Shown here piece by piece: positions 8,625-17,438 of a stretch of 64,000 nucleotides of DNA. The stretch is from Spirosoma pollinicola. Lineage in GTDB: Bacteria > Bacteroidota > Bacteroidia > Cytophagales > Spirosomataceae. Each line of letters opens with the position of its first letter. Position 1 is the first letter of the stretch. The DNA lies in NCBI RefSeq assembly GCF_002831565.1, contig NZ_CP025096.1, forward strand, positions 8,366,468 to 8,430,467, given 5' to 3'. The position numbers were made by a program, and so were the translations under genes. The notes below the pieces were generated by a model. That model was not told the DNA's origin, made no database searches, and was given only the letters and a program-made list of their open reading frames with translations.

Positions 8625-9332
8625 TTAATCTTTATTAATAGCCTTGGCCTGTTCTTTTCCCAATTTATCAGAACGAAACAGCAGATTCAAATCATTCAAA
8701 ATACCAACTACATTCTGTAACTCTTCACACTTAGGTTCATCTCTAAGATAAGCATCAGGATTGCTGTAACTATAAACACGATAATTATTTGGCCCAAATA
8801 ACTCAAATGAATAACTGTCTCCATCTGTAAAAAGGCTTCGCCTTCTTTCCGTCCTGTATCCCTTAACCGTAAAACTTCCATCTGCCTGCATTCCAGTTTG
8901 AACTGTATCTACAGGTGGCGATGGCCTTGATTTAGGATATAATCGGTCGAATACAGTAGATTCATTCGGCAAAGTGAGGATATTTTGTTTCAAAAGTCTT
9001 TGCCACAAAGCCAGCGTAGTGGTAACGGTCGGTTTCCATCGTTTAGCAGATTGAAAGCCTCGTTGATTTGAATCAATAATATATTTTACTACTGTGAACA
9101 GTTTCTCTGTTTTATGCAAAACGTACACTGCTTGAGCATCACCAAATCGCAGGCCCTGCCGGTACCAGATTAGCACTTCATATTCATCGGCCTCTAGGTT
9201 AGGTTCCTTCAAGCCTATCTGTTTAGTCAGTTTTGGAAATATTCTCTTCACCGTCGAATCAGACGAAACATGTGCAAATACTTCGGGGATTAGTAGCAGC
9301 GAAAACCACAATAAAAGTAACAGCCGTCCCAT
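8625..9332 (-). CDS. Secreted protein of unknown function
   Basis: The 235-residue product has an N-terminal signal peptide (MGRLLLLLWFSLLLIPEVFA) and a mixed alpha/beta body with no motif I recognise. It lies 5 bp downstream of hisA and 1 bp upstream of the acetyltransferase gene, so it appears embedded in the his operon without an evident role there. A periplasmic location is inferred from the signal peptide only. Confidence 0.6.
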   Translation of the reverse strand: MGRLLLLLWFSLLLIPEVFAHVSSDSTVKRIFPKLTKQIGLKEPNLEADEYEVLIWYRQGLRFGDAQAVYVLHKTEKLFTVVKYIIDSNQRGFQSAKRWKPTVTTTLALWQRLLKQNILTLPNESTVFDRLYPKSRPSPPVDTVQTGMQADGSFTVKGYRTERRRSLFTDGDSYSFELFGPNNYRVYSYSNPDAYLRDEPKCEELQNVVGILNDLNLLFRSDKLGKEQAKAINKD

Positions 9333-9337
9333 GGTTT

Positions 9338-10060
9338 TTATATCCCGCTAATCTTCTGCAACTCTTTCAACGTCACCCGTCCCTCATAAATCGCCTTGCC
9401 AACAATGACGCCATAAACACCCATATCGGCAAGTGTTTCAATGTCGGCCATATTGCTGACGCCCCCACTGGCAATAATATTCAGGTTCGGAAACTGGTCC
9501 TGCATGTTTCGGTAGAGATCGAACGAAGGACCCTGCAACAGGCCATCTTTTGCTACATCGGTACTGATGACGTACTTAATCTCCTTTTCAACCCATTTCT
9601 GAAGGAAGTCGTAAATCCAGACATCGGTGCCTTCTTCCCAACCGCTGACAGCTATTTTTTCGTTTTTAGCATCAGCGCCCAGAATGAGCTTTTCAGAACC
9701 GAGCCGCGAAAGCCAGCGCTCCATCTGGTCCGGGTCTTTTACGGCAATGCTGCCACCCGTTACTTGTTTGGCACCGCACTCAAAAACAATCCGCAAATCT
9801 TCGTCAGACTGAACGCCACCGCCGAAATCGACGTGCAGACTGGTTTTTGACGTAATCAATTCCAGCACCTTCCAGTTTATCACTTTCTTTTCTTTGGCTC
9901 CATCAAGATCAACCAAATGCAGGCGGGTCAGGCCAGCGCCTTCAAATTCCTGAGCAACATCAAGCGGTCGGGCGTTGTATTCTTTCTTCTGATTGTAGTC
10001 GCCCTGGGTCAGTCGAACGGCTTTGCCTCCAATCAGGTCAATAGCGGGAATAATATGCAT
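9338..10060 (-). CDS. hisA: ProFAR isomerase HisA
   Basis: This 240-residue TIM barrel has catalytic Asp8 in IIPAIDLIGG, a second Asp in LGADAKN near residue 128, and GGGVQ and ASGGVS phosphate loops. HisA isomerises ProFAR to PRFAR, the substrate of HisHF. It is upstream of hisF on the same strand and downstream of hisH, with a short repeat-containing interval between it and hisH. Confidence 0.96.
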   Translation of the reverse strand: MHIIPAIDLIGGKAVRLTQGDYNQKKEYNARPLDVAQEFEGAGLTRLHLVDLDGAKEKKVINWKVLELITSKTSLHVDFGGGVQSDEDLRIVFECGAKQVTGGSIAVKDPDQMERWLSRLGSEKLILGADAKNEKIAVSGWEEGTDVWIYDFLQKWVEKEIKYVISTDVAKDGLLQGPSFDLYRNMQDQFPNLNIIASGGVSNMADIETLADMGVYGVIVGKAIYEGRVTLKELQKISGI

Positions 10061-10088
10061 TTCTTAAACACAGAGTAAACGGAGGATT

Positions 10089-10122
10089 CACGGAGAATAC
10101 AGAGAACCCTGTGTTCTCCGTG
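10089..10122. repeat. Imperfect hairpin in hisH-hisA interval
   Basis: CACGGAGAA (10089-10097) pairs with TTCTCCGTG (10114-10122). The surrounding interval 10061-10149 is built of CACAGAG and ACGGAG words typical of dispersed intergenic repeats. It may be a processing or partial termination site between hisH and hisA. Confidence 0.5.
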
Positions 10123-10149
10123 CAAAAACTCTATGCCCTCCGTGGTTAT

Positions 10150-10752
10150 TTATAATGTCAAAAAGTTCTCTAAAATCTGTTGTCCAACGTTTCCACTGAT
10201 TTCAGCGTGGAACTGGGCTGCATAGAAATTATCCCGGTGCAGCATGGCGCTGAATGGCCGAACATAATCGCAAATGGCGGTTGTTTCGGGGCACACATCG
10301 GCGGCATAACTGTGTACGAAATAAACATAGGCATTATCCGGCAAGCCTTCCGTTAGTGGCCCACGCAACGTATGAATGTTATTCCAACCCGTATGCGGTA
10401 CCTTAAATTCAGGCTGACCGTCTCCACGGCGGGTCGGAAATCGCCGAACGTCAATATCAAATATGCCCATGCAGGTTGTATCGTTCTCTTCCGAATGGCG
10501 GCACATAAGCTGCATACCCACGCAGGTACCCAACACTGGCTGCTTGAGGGATGGAATCAGTCTGTCCAATCCCCGTTCACGCAGGTAGGCCATAGCGGTA
10601 CTGGCTTCGCCCACGCCGGGAAAGATAACCTTATCGGCCGAGCGAATTTCGGCTTCATCGTCGGTAAGCAGATAACTGGCTCCCAGCCGTTCCAGCGCGT
10701 ACATCACCGACTGAACGTTGCCCGCGTTGTATTTGATAATGACAGTTTTCAT
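10150..10752 (-). CDS. hisH: Imidazole glycerol phosphate synthase, glutaminase subunit HisH
   Basis: The 200-residue class I glutamine amidotransferase has nucleophile Cys77 in LGTCVGMQ and the His182/Glu184 pair in QFHAEIS. It hydrolyses glutamine and channels ammonia to HisF. The residue after His182 is Ala where Pro (FHPE) is usual; the triad is intact. It is the first his gene of the run and lies immediately downstream of a terminator for the preceding DUF72 gene, so the his promoter must lie in or close to that terminator. Confidence 0.95.
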   Translation of the reverse strand: MKTVIIKYNAGNVQSVMYALERLGASYLLTDDEAEIRSADKVIFPGVGEASTAMAYLRERGLDRLIPSLKQPVLGTCVGMQLMCRHSEENDTTCMGIFDIDVRRFPTRRGDGQPEFKVPHTGWNNIHTLRGPLTEGLPDNAYVYFVHSYAADVCPETTAICDYVRPFSAMLHRDNFYAAQFHAEISGNVGQQILENFLTL

Positions 10753-10755
10753 AGT

Positions 10756-10788
10756 AAAAAAGCCCAGTTCCTTAGCAGAACCGGGCTT
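10756..10788 (-). terminator. Rho-independent terminator upstream of hisH
   Basis: On the minus strand AAGCCCGGTTC pairs with GAACTGGGCTT (one mismatch) and is followed by six T residues ending just before the hisH start. It would end minus-strand transcription arriving from the DUF72 gene, or attenuate hisH. From 10789 to 10931 I see nothing else definite. Confidence 0.7.
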
Positions 10789-10931
10789 TGTATATTGTGG
10801 TAATCAGGGATATCTCACCGAATTCACAAACACGAGCATCTTGTTCTGCTGCGTTACCGCTCAGAATGGTGATGCAGATGGTTTGTTGCTTGCGAAATCA
10901 TACAGCAAAGGTAAAAGCTGGGGCCTGTAAA

Positions 10932-11858
10932 TCAAAACAAACTTCCCTGCACCACTTTCGGTTGCAAAACAGGTTCATGCAGGTTGAGGTTACAATGCTT
11001 GTTAAGTTCTCGAATCCAGTACAAAATAAGTTCGGGCGCAGTATCATTGTCGCCACCGCCGTGAACAAATAAATAGGCTTTTTGAAGCCCCTTGTCGAAC
11101 CAGGTTTTCAGCCGCTGCACCCAGGCATCAGTGCGACTATAATCCGTCGGGTGGCCTTCATTGGCAATGAACCGCAGTGTTAGAACGGGGCTACTTAGAC
11201 CCATGTGCAACACATCCCGCCGACCGGCAACATCTGTAATAACTACGTGCCGATGCAGGCCATAGAGTCGTTCGAGCGTTTGTTGCCAGACGGCTGCTTT
11301 ACTGAACCAGTCAGGATGGCGAAATTCAACGGCTACATCGAGTTCGTCAGGCAGGCTTCTGAGATAGGCTTCCAGAACAGGCCATTTATCGGGGCCAAAC
11401 GTGGGTGGCAGTTGCAAAAATGTCATGCCCAGAAATTCTTCCAGACTCAGCGCGGCATTGACAAATTCTTCGGTCAATCCCTCGGTAGCAATTAAATGAC
11501 GCTCGTGACTAATGGCCTGCGGAAACTTAGGGCAATACGTAAATCCATCCGTAGCTTCGGCTTTCCATTTCTCAATCATTCCTAAGGTGGGAATCTGATA
11601 ATGCGTCAGGTTTAGCTCAATTGTGTTGAACTGCCGGGTATAATAATGCAGGAAATCCCGGTCTTTGGCGTGGCTTGGATATACTTTTCCTACATAATCT
11701 TTGTTAGCCCAAATAGGTCCGCCAATAAAAACCGACGGCTTAGTCCGGTCGCTGACGGGCAGCGGTTCGACGGCGGCCCAGATACGTCCGTTAAAAGCGG
11801 CTCCGGGTGGTAGCTTAAAATTAACGGTGTCCAGGTTATGTATTTTTCCGAATTCCAT
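10932..11858 (-). CDS. DUF72 (YecE-like) protein
   Basis: The 308-residue protein matches the DUF72 TIM-barrel family, with FIGGPIWANKDYVGKVYP, the FNTIELNLTHYQIPT segment, FTYCPKFPQAISH, FLQLPPTFGP and VAVEFRHPDWF. The family is widespread and its biochemical role is not established. It stands alone on the minus strand, divergent from valS. Confidence 0.88.
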   Translation of the reverse strand: MEFGKIHNLDTVNFKLPPGAAFNGRIWAAVEPLPVSDRTKPSVFIGGPIWANKDYVGKVYPSHAKDRDFLHYYTRQFNTIELNLTHYQIPTLGMIEKWKAEATDGFTYCPKFPQAISHERHLIATEGLTEEFVNAALSLEEFLGMTFLQLPPTFGPDKWPVLEAYLRSLPDELDVAVEFRHPDWFSKAAVWQQTLERLYGLHRHVVITDVAGRRDVLHMGLSSPVLTLRFIANEGHPTDYSRTDAWVQRLKTWFDKGLQKAYLFVHGGGDNDTAPELILYWIRELNKHCNLNLHEPVLQPKVVQGSLF

Positions 11859-11933
11859 ATTCGCCTATTCATGAAGTGTAAACGTAAAACTGCCAAACAT
11901 AGGCTTTCGTTTTTTCGCCCTACCCAATTTAGT

Positions 11934-11941
11934 TAATTTTG
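11934..11941 (+). promoter_or_regulatory. Possible -7 box for valS
   Basis: TAATTTTG matches the Bacteroidota TAnnTTTG box, about 80 bp before valS. The -33 element is weak (TTTC near 11907), so this is a pattern match only. Confidence 0.4.
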
Positions 11942-12023
11942 CTTTTTATCTGTGTTCCTCACCATCGGTTTTTACCATTTGGGCTTTCTGCCCGGTAGTA
12001 GGAGACAGCATTTCAACTGATTT

Positions 12024-14696
12024 ATGATTTCAAAGACATACGCCCCCCAAGAGATTGAAGCCAAGTGGTATCAATATTGGCTTGACAATCAATTTTTTAA
12101 GTCTACGCCGGATGAGCGTGAGCCTTATACCGTTGTTATTCCGCCACCAAACGTGACGGGTGTGTTGCACATGGGCCACATGCTCAACAATACCATTCAG
12201 GACGTGCTGGTTCGGAAGGCACGTATGGAAGGTAAAAACGCCTGTTGGGTGCCTGGAACCGACCATGCGAGCATTGCGACCGAAGCCAAAGTGGTGGCTA
12301 TGCTGAAAGAACGGGGCATTAGTAAGAAAGATTTGACCCGCGAAGAGTTTCTGGAATACGCCTGGGAATGGACGCATAAATACGGCGGCATCATTCTGTC
12401 GCAACTTCGTAAACTCGGTGCTTCCTGCGATTGGGACCGCACCCGTTTCACGATGGAGCCGCCTTTGTACGATTCCGTTATCGACGTGTTTGTTGACCTC
12501 TACGAAAAAGGGCAGATTTATCGGGGCGTGCGCATGGTTAACTGGGACCCACAAGGTCGCACGGCCGTATCGGACGAAGAAGTTATCACTAAAGAAATTC
12601 AACAAAAACTGGTTTACATTCGGTACGAGATTGCTGGAAGCAACGGGCAGGATTTTATTACGATTGCCACCGTTCGGCCCGAGACAATCATGGCCGATGC
12701 CGCTATTGCCGTCAACCCCAACGACGAGCGGTACAAGCACTTGCATGGTCGGAAAGCCATAATCCCGCTGATCAATCGTGAAATTCCCATTATTACAGAT
12801 GAGTATGTAACGATGGACTTCGGAACGGGTGGCCTGAAAGTTACGCCCGCCCATGATCCAAATGACTACGCGCTGGGTATTACGCATAACTTGCCTGTGC
12901 TGGACACACTGAATGATGATGGAACATTGAATGAGAAGGCTCAGATTTTGGTGGGAATGGATCGCTTTGCGGCCCGGAAAGCCATTATCAAATTGCTGGA
13001 AGAGTCAGGTAATCTGGAAAAAACCGAAGAGTACAAATCGAACGTTGGCACGTCAGAAAGGACGGGAGCGGTTATTGAGCCGAAACTATCCTTGCAGTGG
13101 TTCCTGAAAATGGACGAGCTGTCGAAGCCTGCGCTCAAGAACGTTATGGACGATACCATCCAACTCGTCCCACCGAAGTTCAAAAATATGTATCGTTCCT
13201 GGATGGAGAACGTACACGACTGGTGCATAAGCCGCCAACTATGGTGGGGCCAGCGGATTCCGGCCTTTTACATGCAGGACGGTACGGTTATCGTGGCCAA
13301 AAACAAGCATGAGGCTCTGGAGAAAGTGCAGCATGAAAAATTGCTGTTTGCCATGACCGAAGCCGACCTGACGCAGGACGAAGACGTACTGGACACCTGG
13401 TTCTCGTCGTGGTTATGGCCTATGTCGGTTTTCGATGGCTTAAAAGACCCGAACAACGCCGACATCAATTACTATTACCCGACGAATGACCTGGTTACGG
13501 CTCCTGAAATCCTGTTTTTCTGGGTGGCCCGGATGATCATTGCCGGGTATGAATACCGGGGAGAAGCGCCGTTTAAGAACGTTTACCTCACTGGTATCGT
13601 CCGCGATAAGCTGGGTCGTAAAATGTCGAAGTCACTGGGAAACTCCCCCGATCCGCTCGATCTCATCGATCAATATGGAGCCGATGGTGTTCGTACAGGT
13701 ATGTTATTCAGTTCGGCAGCGGGTAATGACCTGATGTTCGACGAGAAACTGGTGGAGCAGGGACGGAATTTCAGCAACAAAATCTGGAATGCGTTTCGGC
13801 TTGTGAAAGGGTGGACGGTTGCTGAAACGTCGGTATCGACTCATCAATCATTACCCATTCAATGGTTTGAATCGAAATTGAATGCGACGCTGATTCAGAT
13901 TGAAGACGATTTCAGCAAATTCCGTATTTCGGATGCGTTGCAGGCCGTTTACAAGCTCATCTGGGATGATTTTTGTTCGCAGTACCTCGAACTCATCAAG
14001 CCGCCATTTGACACTGAAGCTGGCACTTCGCAACCTATCGACCGGGAAACGTATGAGGCTACGATCAATTTCTTTGAGCGGCTCATGGCGTTGGCGCACC
14101 CATTCATGCCGTTTATTACAGAAGAAATCTGGCAAGATATTCGTGAACGGAAAGAAGGTGATAGTATTTGTATCGCTCCCTTCCCAAAAACTGGAAATGT
14201 TGACGAGCAAACGCTAACCGATTTTGAGACCCTGTTCGAGATGATCTCGAACGTTCGCAACATTCGGAATGCCAAGCAGATTTCACCCAAAACCGAACTT
14301 CCCCTGGCGATCAAAACAACTACGCTCGATCGCTTTAGTAAGCTCGAAACGCTGGTGAAGAAAATGGCCAATGTTTCGGCAATCAGCTATGTCAGCGGTA
14401 AAGCGAAGAGCGAGTCCAGTGCAAATTCCTCTCTGGCACTTTCGTTCCTGATTAAAGGCGATGAGTTTTTTGTCAATATTGCCGGAGAAGTTGACGTTGA
14501 ACAGGAAATTGCCAATACCCGAAAGGAACTGGACTACAACATTGGTTTCCGGGAGTCGACGCTCAAAAAGCTATCGAACGAAAAATTTGTAGCCAATGCC
14601 AAGCCTGAACTCGTTGAGCGCGAACGCCAAAAATTGGCCGATGCCGATGCTAAAATTCAGGCACTAGAGCAACGATTAAAGGATATGGGCGTATAG
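12024..14696 (+). CDS. valS: Valyl-tRNA synthetase
   Basis: This 890-residue class I synthetase has the HIGH-type motif HMGH at 49-52 (within PPPNVTGVLHMGH) and KMSKS near 533-537. Between them lies the CP1 editing domain, including VRPETIMADAAIAV and a GTDHAS segment. The C-terminus is a charged coiled coil (residues about 820-888) typical of ValRS. It charges tRNA-Val in the cytoplasm and hydrolyses mis-activated threonine. Length fits the family, and it is followed by a strong palindromic terminator. Confidence 0.98.
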   Translation: MISKTYAPQEIEAKWYQYWLDNQFFKSTPDEREPYTVVIPPPNVTGVLHMGHMLNNTIQDVLVRKARMEGKNACWVPGTDHASIATEAKVVAMLKERGISKKDLTREEFLEYAWEWTHKYGGIILSQLRKLGASCDWDRTRFTMEPPLYDSVIDVFVDLYEKGQIYRGVRMVNWDPQGRTAVSDEEVITKEIQQKLVYIRYEIAGSNGQDFITIATVRPETIMADAAIAVNPNDERYKHLHGRKAIIPLINREIPIITDEYVTMDFGTGGLKVTPAHDPNDYALGITHNLPVLDTLNDDGTLNEKAQILVGMDRFAARKAIIKLLEESGNLEKTEEYKSNVGTSERTGAVIEPKLSLQWFLKMDELSKPALKNVMDDTIQLVPPKFKNMYRSWMENVHDWCISRQLWWGQRIPAFYMQDGTVIVAKNKHEALEKVQHEKLLFAMTEADLTQDEDVLDTWFSSWLWPMSVFDGLKDPNNADINYYYPTNDLVTAPEILFFWVARMIIAGYEYRGEAPFKNVYLTGIVRDKLGRKMSKSLGNSPDPLDLIDQYGADGVRTGMLFSSAAGNDLMFDEKLVEQGRNFSNKIWNAFRLVKGWTVAETSVSTHQSLPIQWFESKLNATLIQIEDDFSKFRISDALQAVYKLIWDDFCSQYLELIKPPFDTEAGTSQPIDRETYEATINFFERLMALAHPFMPFITEEIWQDIRERKEGDSICIAPFPKTGNVDEQTLTDFETLFEMISNVRNIRNAKQISPKTELPLAIKTTTLDRFSKLETLVKKMANVSAISYVSGKAKSESSANSSLALSFLIKGDEFFVNIAGEVDVEQEIANTRKELDYNIGFRESTLKKLSNEKFVANAKPELVERERQKLADADAKIQALEQRLKDMGV

Positions 14697-14774
14697 TTAA
14701 TAGATCACTCATATTGTATCAGGTATTGAAATGCTCGTATTGAGGACGATTAACTAATTTAACAATAATTTTTT

Positions 14775-14820
14775 AAAGCAATAATACAATTATTTGATCA
14801 AATAATTGTATTATTGCTTT
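14775..14820. terminator. Perfect AT-rich palindrome after valS
   Basis: Arms 14775-14797 and 14798-14820 are perfect 23-nt reverse complements (AAAGCAATAATACAATTATT...), flanked by A- and T-runs. The position between valS and gmhB fits a terminator. Confidence 0.75.
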
Positions 14821-14834
14821 TTCTATAACCATTC

Positions 14835-15374
14835 ATGTCATCAATGAACAAGTGTATTTTTCTAGACCGCGACGGCGTACTTAATGAAGATCGCACGGAC
14901 TATGTATACCGGGTAGAGGATTTTATTATTCCCGATGGTGTTCCCGAAGCACTTCGTCTATTGAAAGACGCCGGGTATTTGCTCATTGTTATTACCAATC
15001 AGGCAGGCATTGCCCGAGGTCTTTATACGCGTGATGATGTGATGGCCTGTTACAATTACTTGCAGAATCAATGTGGTCAGTTAATTGATGATATTTATTA
15101 TTGTCCACACCACCCCAAATACGATACCGAGTCGCTCACCCGTAAACCTGGCTCGCTGATGCTCGAAAAGGCAATGGCGAAATACAATATTCAACCCGAC
15201 AATTCCTGGATGATTGGCGATGCTCTACGCGATATGCAGGCAGGTAAACGCGTTGGTGTACGCACAGTCCGAATCTCGCACGAACCGCAAATCTTTACCG
15301 AATGTGATGGCAGTGCCACCAGTTTGCTGGAAGCATCCCGGTTTGTACTGGAATATGACAAAAAACCAGTCTAA
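14835..15374 (+). CDS. gmhB: HAD phosphatase, GmhB-like
   Basis: The 179-residue HAD-superfamily protein has the DxD motif in FLDRDGVLNED, motif II in IVITNQAGIARGLY, a cysteine/histidine loop (YYCPHHPKYD) resembling the GmhB zinc loop, and motif IV IGDALRDMQAG. GmhB removes the C7 phosphate of heptose 1,7-bisphosphate for LPS core or S-layer heptose; histidinol-phosphatase of HisB type is the close alternative. ATG at 14835 is used; ATG at 14844 (MNKCIFL) is also plausible. Confidence 0.85.
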   Translation: MSSMNKCIFLDRDGVLNEDRTDYVYRVEDFIIPDGVPEALRLLKDAGYLLIVITNQAGIARGLYTRDDVMACYNYLQNQCGQLIDDIYYCPHHPKYDTESLTRKPGSLMLEKAMAKYNIQPDNSWMIGDALRDMQAGKRVGVRTVRISHEPQIFTECDGSATSLLEASRFVLEYDKKPV

Positions 15375-15378
15375 TAAG

Positions 15379-15417
15379 AAAAAAGACCTCTAGCCTAGAA
15401 AGCGAGAGGTCTTTTTT
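15379..15417. terminator. Bidirectional terminator
   Basis: AGACCTCT and AGAGGTCT form the stem, with AAAAAA before and TTTTTT after, between the convergent gmhB and small lipoprotein genes. Confidence 0.85.
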
Positions 15418-15431
15418 CTTAACGTCTTTTT

Positions 15432-15557
15432 CTATGCCCGAACCTGTCCTGACACAGGTTTCTGCACACTTCCGTATGCAGGGCAGTTTGCCTTTCGCGA
15501 ACAGGATCCAAGCGATAACGTCGCCAGTACCGCACCAAGTATCAGTAATTTTTTCAT
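15432..15557 (-). CDS. Small lipoprotein
   Basis: This 41-residue reading frame starts at ATG 15557 and has a lipoprotein signal (MKKLLILGAVLATLSLGSC) followed by a short Cys- and Pro-containing tail ending SGQVRA. A longer frame opens 57 bp upstream, but the internal Met gives a proper signal peptide. Small lipoproteins of this size are common in Bacteroidota; function is unknown. Confidence 0.6.
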   Translation of the reverse strand: MKKLLILGAVLATLSLGSCSRKANCPAYGSVQKPVSGQVRA

Positions 15558-15675
15558 GAATATATAGTTCTGTTTATCCCTAACCCTCAGATTGATAAAC
15601 GAATATAGTGCCAAAAACTGTACGAGTAACTGATTTTTTGTTAGGCTGGCTTATCTGTGCCAGCCTGACAAAAAA

Positions 15676-17160
15676 CTAATTCTCCTCTTTTATTAATTCG
15701 GCTTCTTCTTCGCGCTCTTCAGCCGCTTCGGTTGCTTCGAGTTCAGTCATGCCGGGTTCTGCGTCACCGTAGCCCAAAATCTTGAGCATCACTTCACTAT
15801 TTTGCTCTGGCGCAAATAAGCGGGTCCGCAGGTTACCTTCTTCGTCTTTATCAACAATAACGTGCTGTGGCGCGGGTATGAGGCAGTGTTGAATACCACC
15901 ATAACCACCCAGCGACTCCTGATAAGCACCCGTATGGAACAGACCAATATACTGATCTTCGGTATCCTGATCAAAAATGGGCAGGTACAAATCGGCGCTG
16001 TGGGCTTCCGTATTATAAAAATCGTGCGAATCGCAGGTTAATCCACCCAGGTTGACTTTTTGGTATGGATTCTCCCAGTTGTTAACCGATAGCATGATGT
16101 ATTTCTGACCAAGGCCCCACGAGTCAGGCAATTGCGTAATGAACGATCCGTCGATCATGTACCACAATTCCTTGTCGTTTTGCAACTTCTGATCAATTAC
16201 TTTGTAAATAACTGCTCCGCTTTCGCCAACCGTATATGAGCCAAATTCCGTAAAAATATGCGGAACCGGTACGTTACTTTTATTACAGATCCATTGGATA
16301 CTTTCCACGATCTGATCGATCATGGCCTGGTAATCGTAAGTAAACTGGAACGACGTTTGAATGGGCATACCGCCACCAATATCGATAGAGTCGAGGTCAG
16401 GACAAATTTTCCGCAGTTCGCAGTATTTGTACATGAACCGGCTTAATTCGCTCCAGTAGTAGGCGCTGTCTTTTATACCCGTATTGATAAAGAAGTGCAG
16501 CATTTTCAGCTTAAACTTCTCATTCGGCTGGATTTTACTGCGGTATAACTCATTAACATCACTATACCGAACCCCTAAACGTGACGTATAGAACGCAAAA
16601 TTAGGTTCTTCATCCGTAGCGATACGAATGCCAAAATTAACTGTATCAGCAGTTATGGAATTTTCGTATGCTTCAATTTCTTTCAGGTTATCAAGAACCG
16701 GAATGCAATTGGTAAATCCCTCGTTAATTAACTCGCTAATGTATTGGGTGTAGAGTGGCCGTTTATAGCCATTGCAGATAATATATGTACTCTTGTTGAC
16801 CTTATCTGCTTTGTACAATTCCCTGATAATCTGGATATCATAGGCCGATGACGTTTCGAGATGTACATTGTTCTTAAGAACTTCATCGAGCACAAACCGA
16901 AAGTGCGACGACTTGGTACAATAGCAATACGTGTAGTTTCCCTTGTAGTTGTACCGTTTCATGGCATTCTTGAACAGCAATTTAGCGTGGTCAATATGCT
17001 CCGTGATTTTCGGTAAATACGTCAGTTTCAAGGGCGTGCCGTACTCCTTGACAATGTCCATCAGGGGGACATTATTGAACATCAGTTCATTGTTCTCGAC
17101 ATTAAACTCCCGTGTCGGGAATTCAAACGTCTGGTCAATCAGGTCATAGTATGTCTTCAT
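15676..17160 (-). CDS. PLP-dependent arginine decarboxylase (fold III)
   Basis: This 494-residue enzyme of the alanine racemase/ornithine decarboxylase fold has the PLP lysine in YCYCTKSSHF and the phosphate-binding DSIDIGGGMP loop. Later segments (FHTGAYQESLGGYGGIQHCL) resemble the Bacteroidota arginine decarboxylase group. It should make agmatine for polyamine synthesis; diaminopimelate or another basic amino acid remains possible. The C-terminus is a very acidic Glu-rich tail (residues about 470-494). No other polyamine gene is adjacent. Confidence 0.8.
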   Translation of the reverse strand: MKTYYDLIDQTFEFPTREFNVENNELMFNNVPLMDIVKEYGTPLKLTYLPKITEHIDHAKLLFKNAMKRYNYKGNYTYCYCTKSSHFRFVLDEVLKNNVHLETSSAYDIQIIRELYKADKVNKSTYIICNGYKRPLYTQYISELINEGFTNCIPVLDNLKEIEAYENSITADTVNFGIRIATDEEPNFAFYTSRLGVRYSDVNELYRSKIQPNEKFKLKMLHFFINTGIKDSAYYWSELSRFMYKYCELRKICPDLDSIDIGGGMPIQTSFQFTYDYQAMIDQIVESIQWICNKSNVPVPHIFTEFGSYTVGESGAVIYKVIDQKLQNDKELWYMIDGSFITQLPDSWGLGQKYIMLSVNNWENPYQKVNLGGLTCDSHDFYNTEAHSADLYLPIFDQDTEDQYIGLFHTGAYQESLGGYGGIQHCLIPAPQHVIVDKDEEGNLRTRLFAPEQNSEVMLKILGYGDAEPGMTELEATEAAEEREEEAELIKEEN

Positions 17161-17404
17161 CCCTACGTTCGACGCATAAAATGGGGGTAGTCCGCAGATG
17201 CGGTTGTGTTAAAAAAAACAGGTGCGAATTTCATCCGGAAAAATGGTGGTCCGGCATTCCGGCTTTCCAAGCGAAGTTTATTCGTACGATAGTCAACGAA
17301 AAAGTAGGGGGTTTGATTCGAAAATGACCTAAAATTAATATTACAGAAACATGCTTCTTGAGCCGATGAATTATCTTCTTTCATCAAACCAAAAAGAACG
17401 TCTA

Positions 17405-17412
17405 CTTTTGTC
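17405..17412 (+). promoter_or_regulatory. Possible -7 box for mpl
   Basis: TACTTTTG matches TAnnTTTG 27 bp before the mpl start codon, with TTTC near the -33 position. Pattern match only. Confidence 0.45.
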
Positions 17413-17438
17413 CTTCGTCACTGATTGATTTTTACCGA

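Noticed and set aside
12030..12887. A 285-codon frame opposite valS.
   Set aside because: His- and Asn-rich antisense shadow of a conserved synthetase gene.
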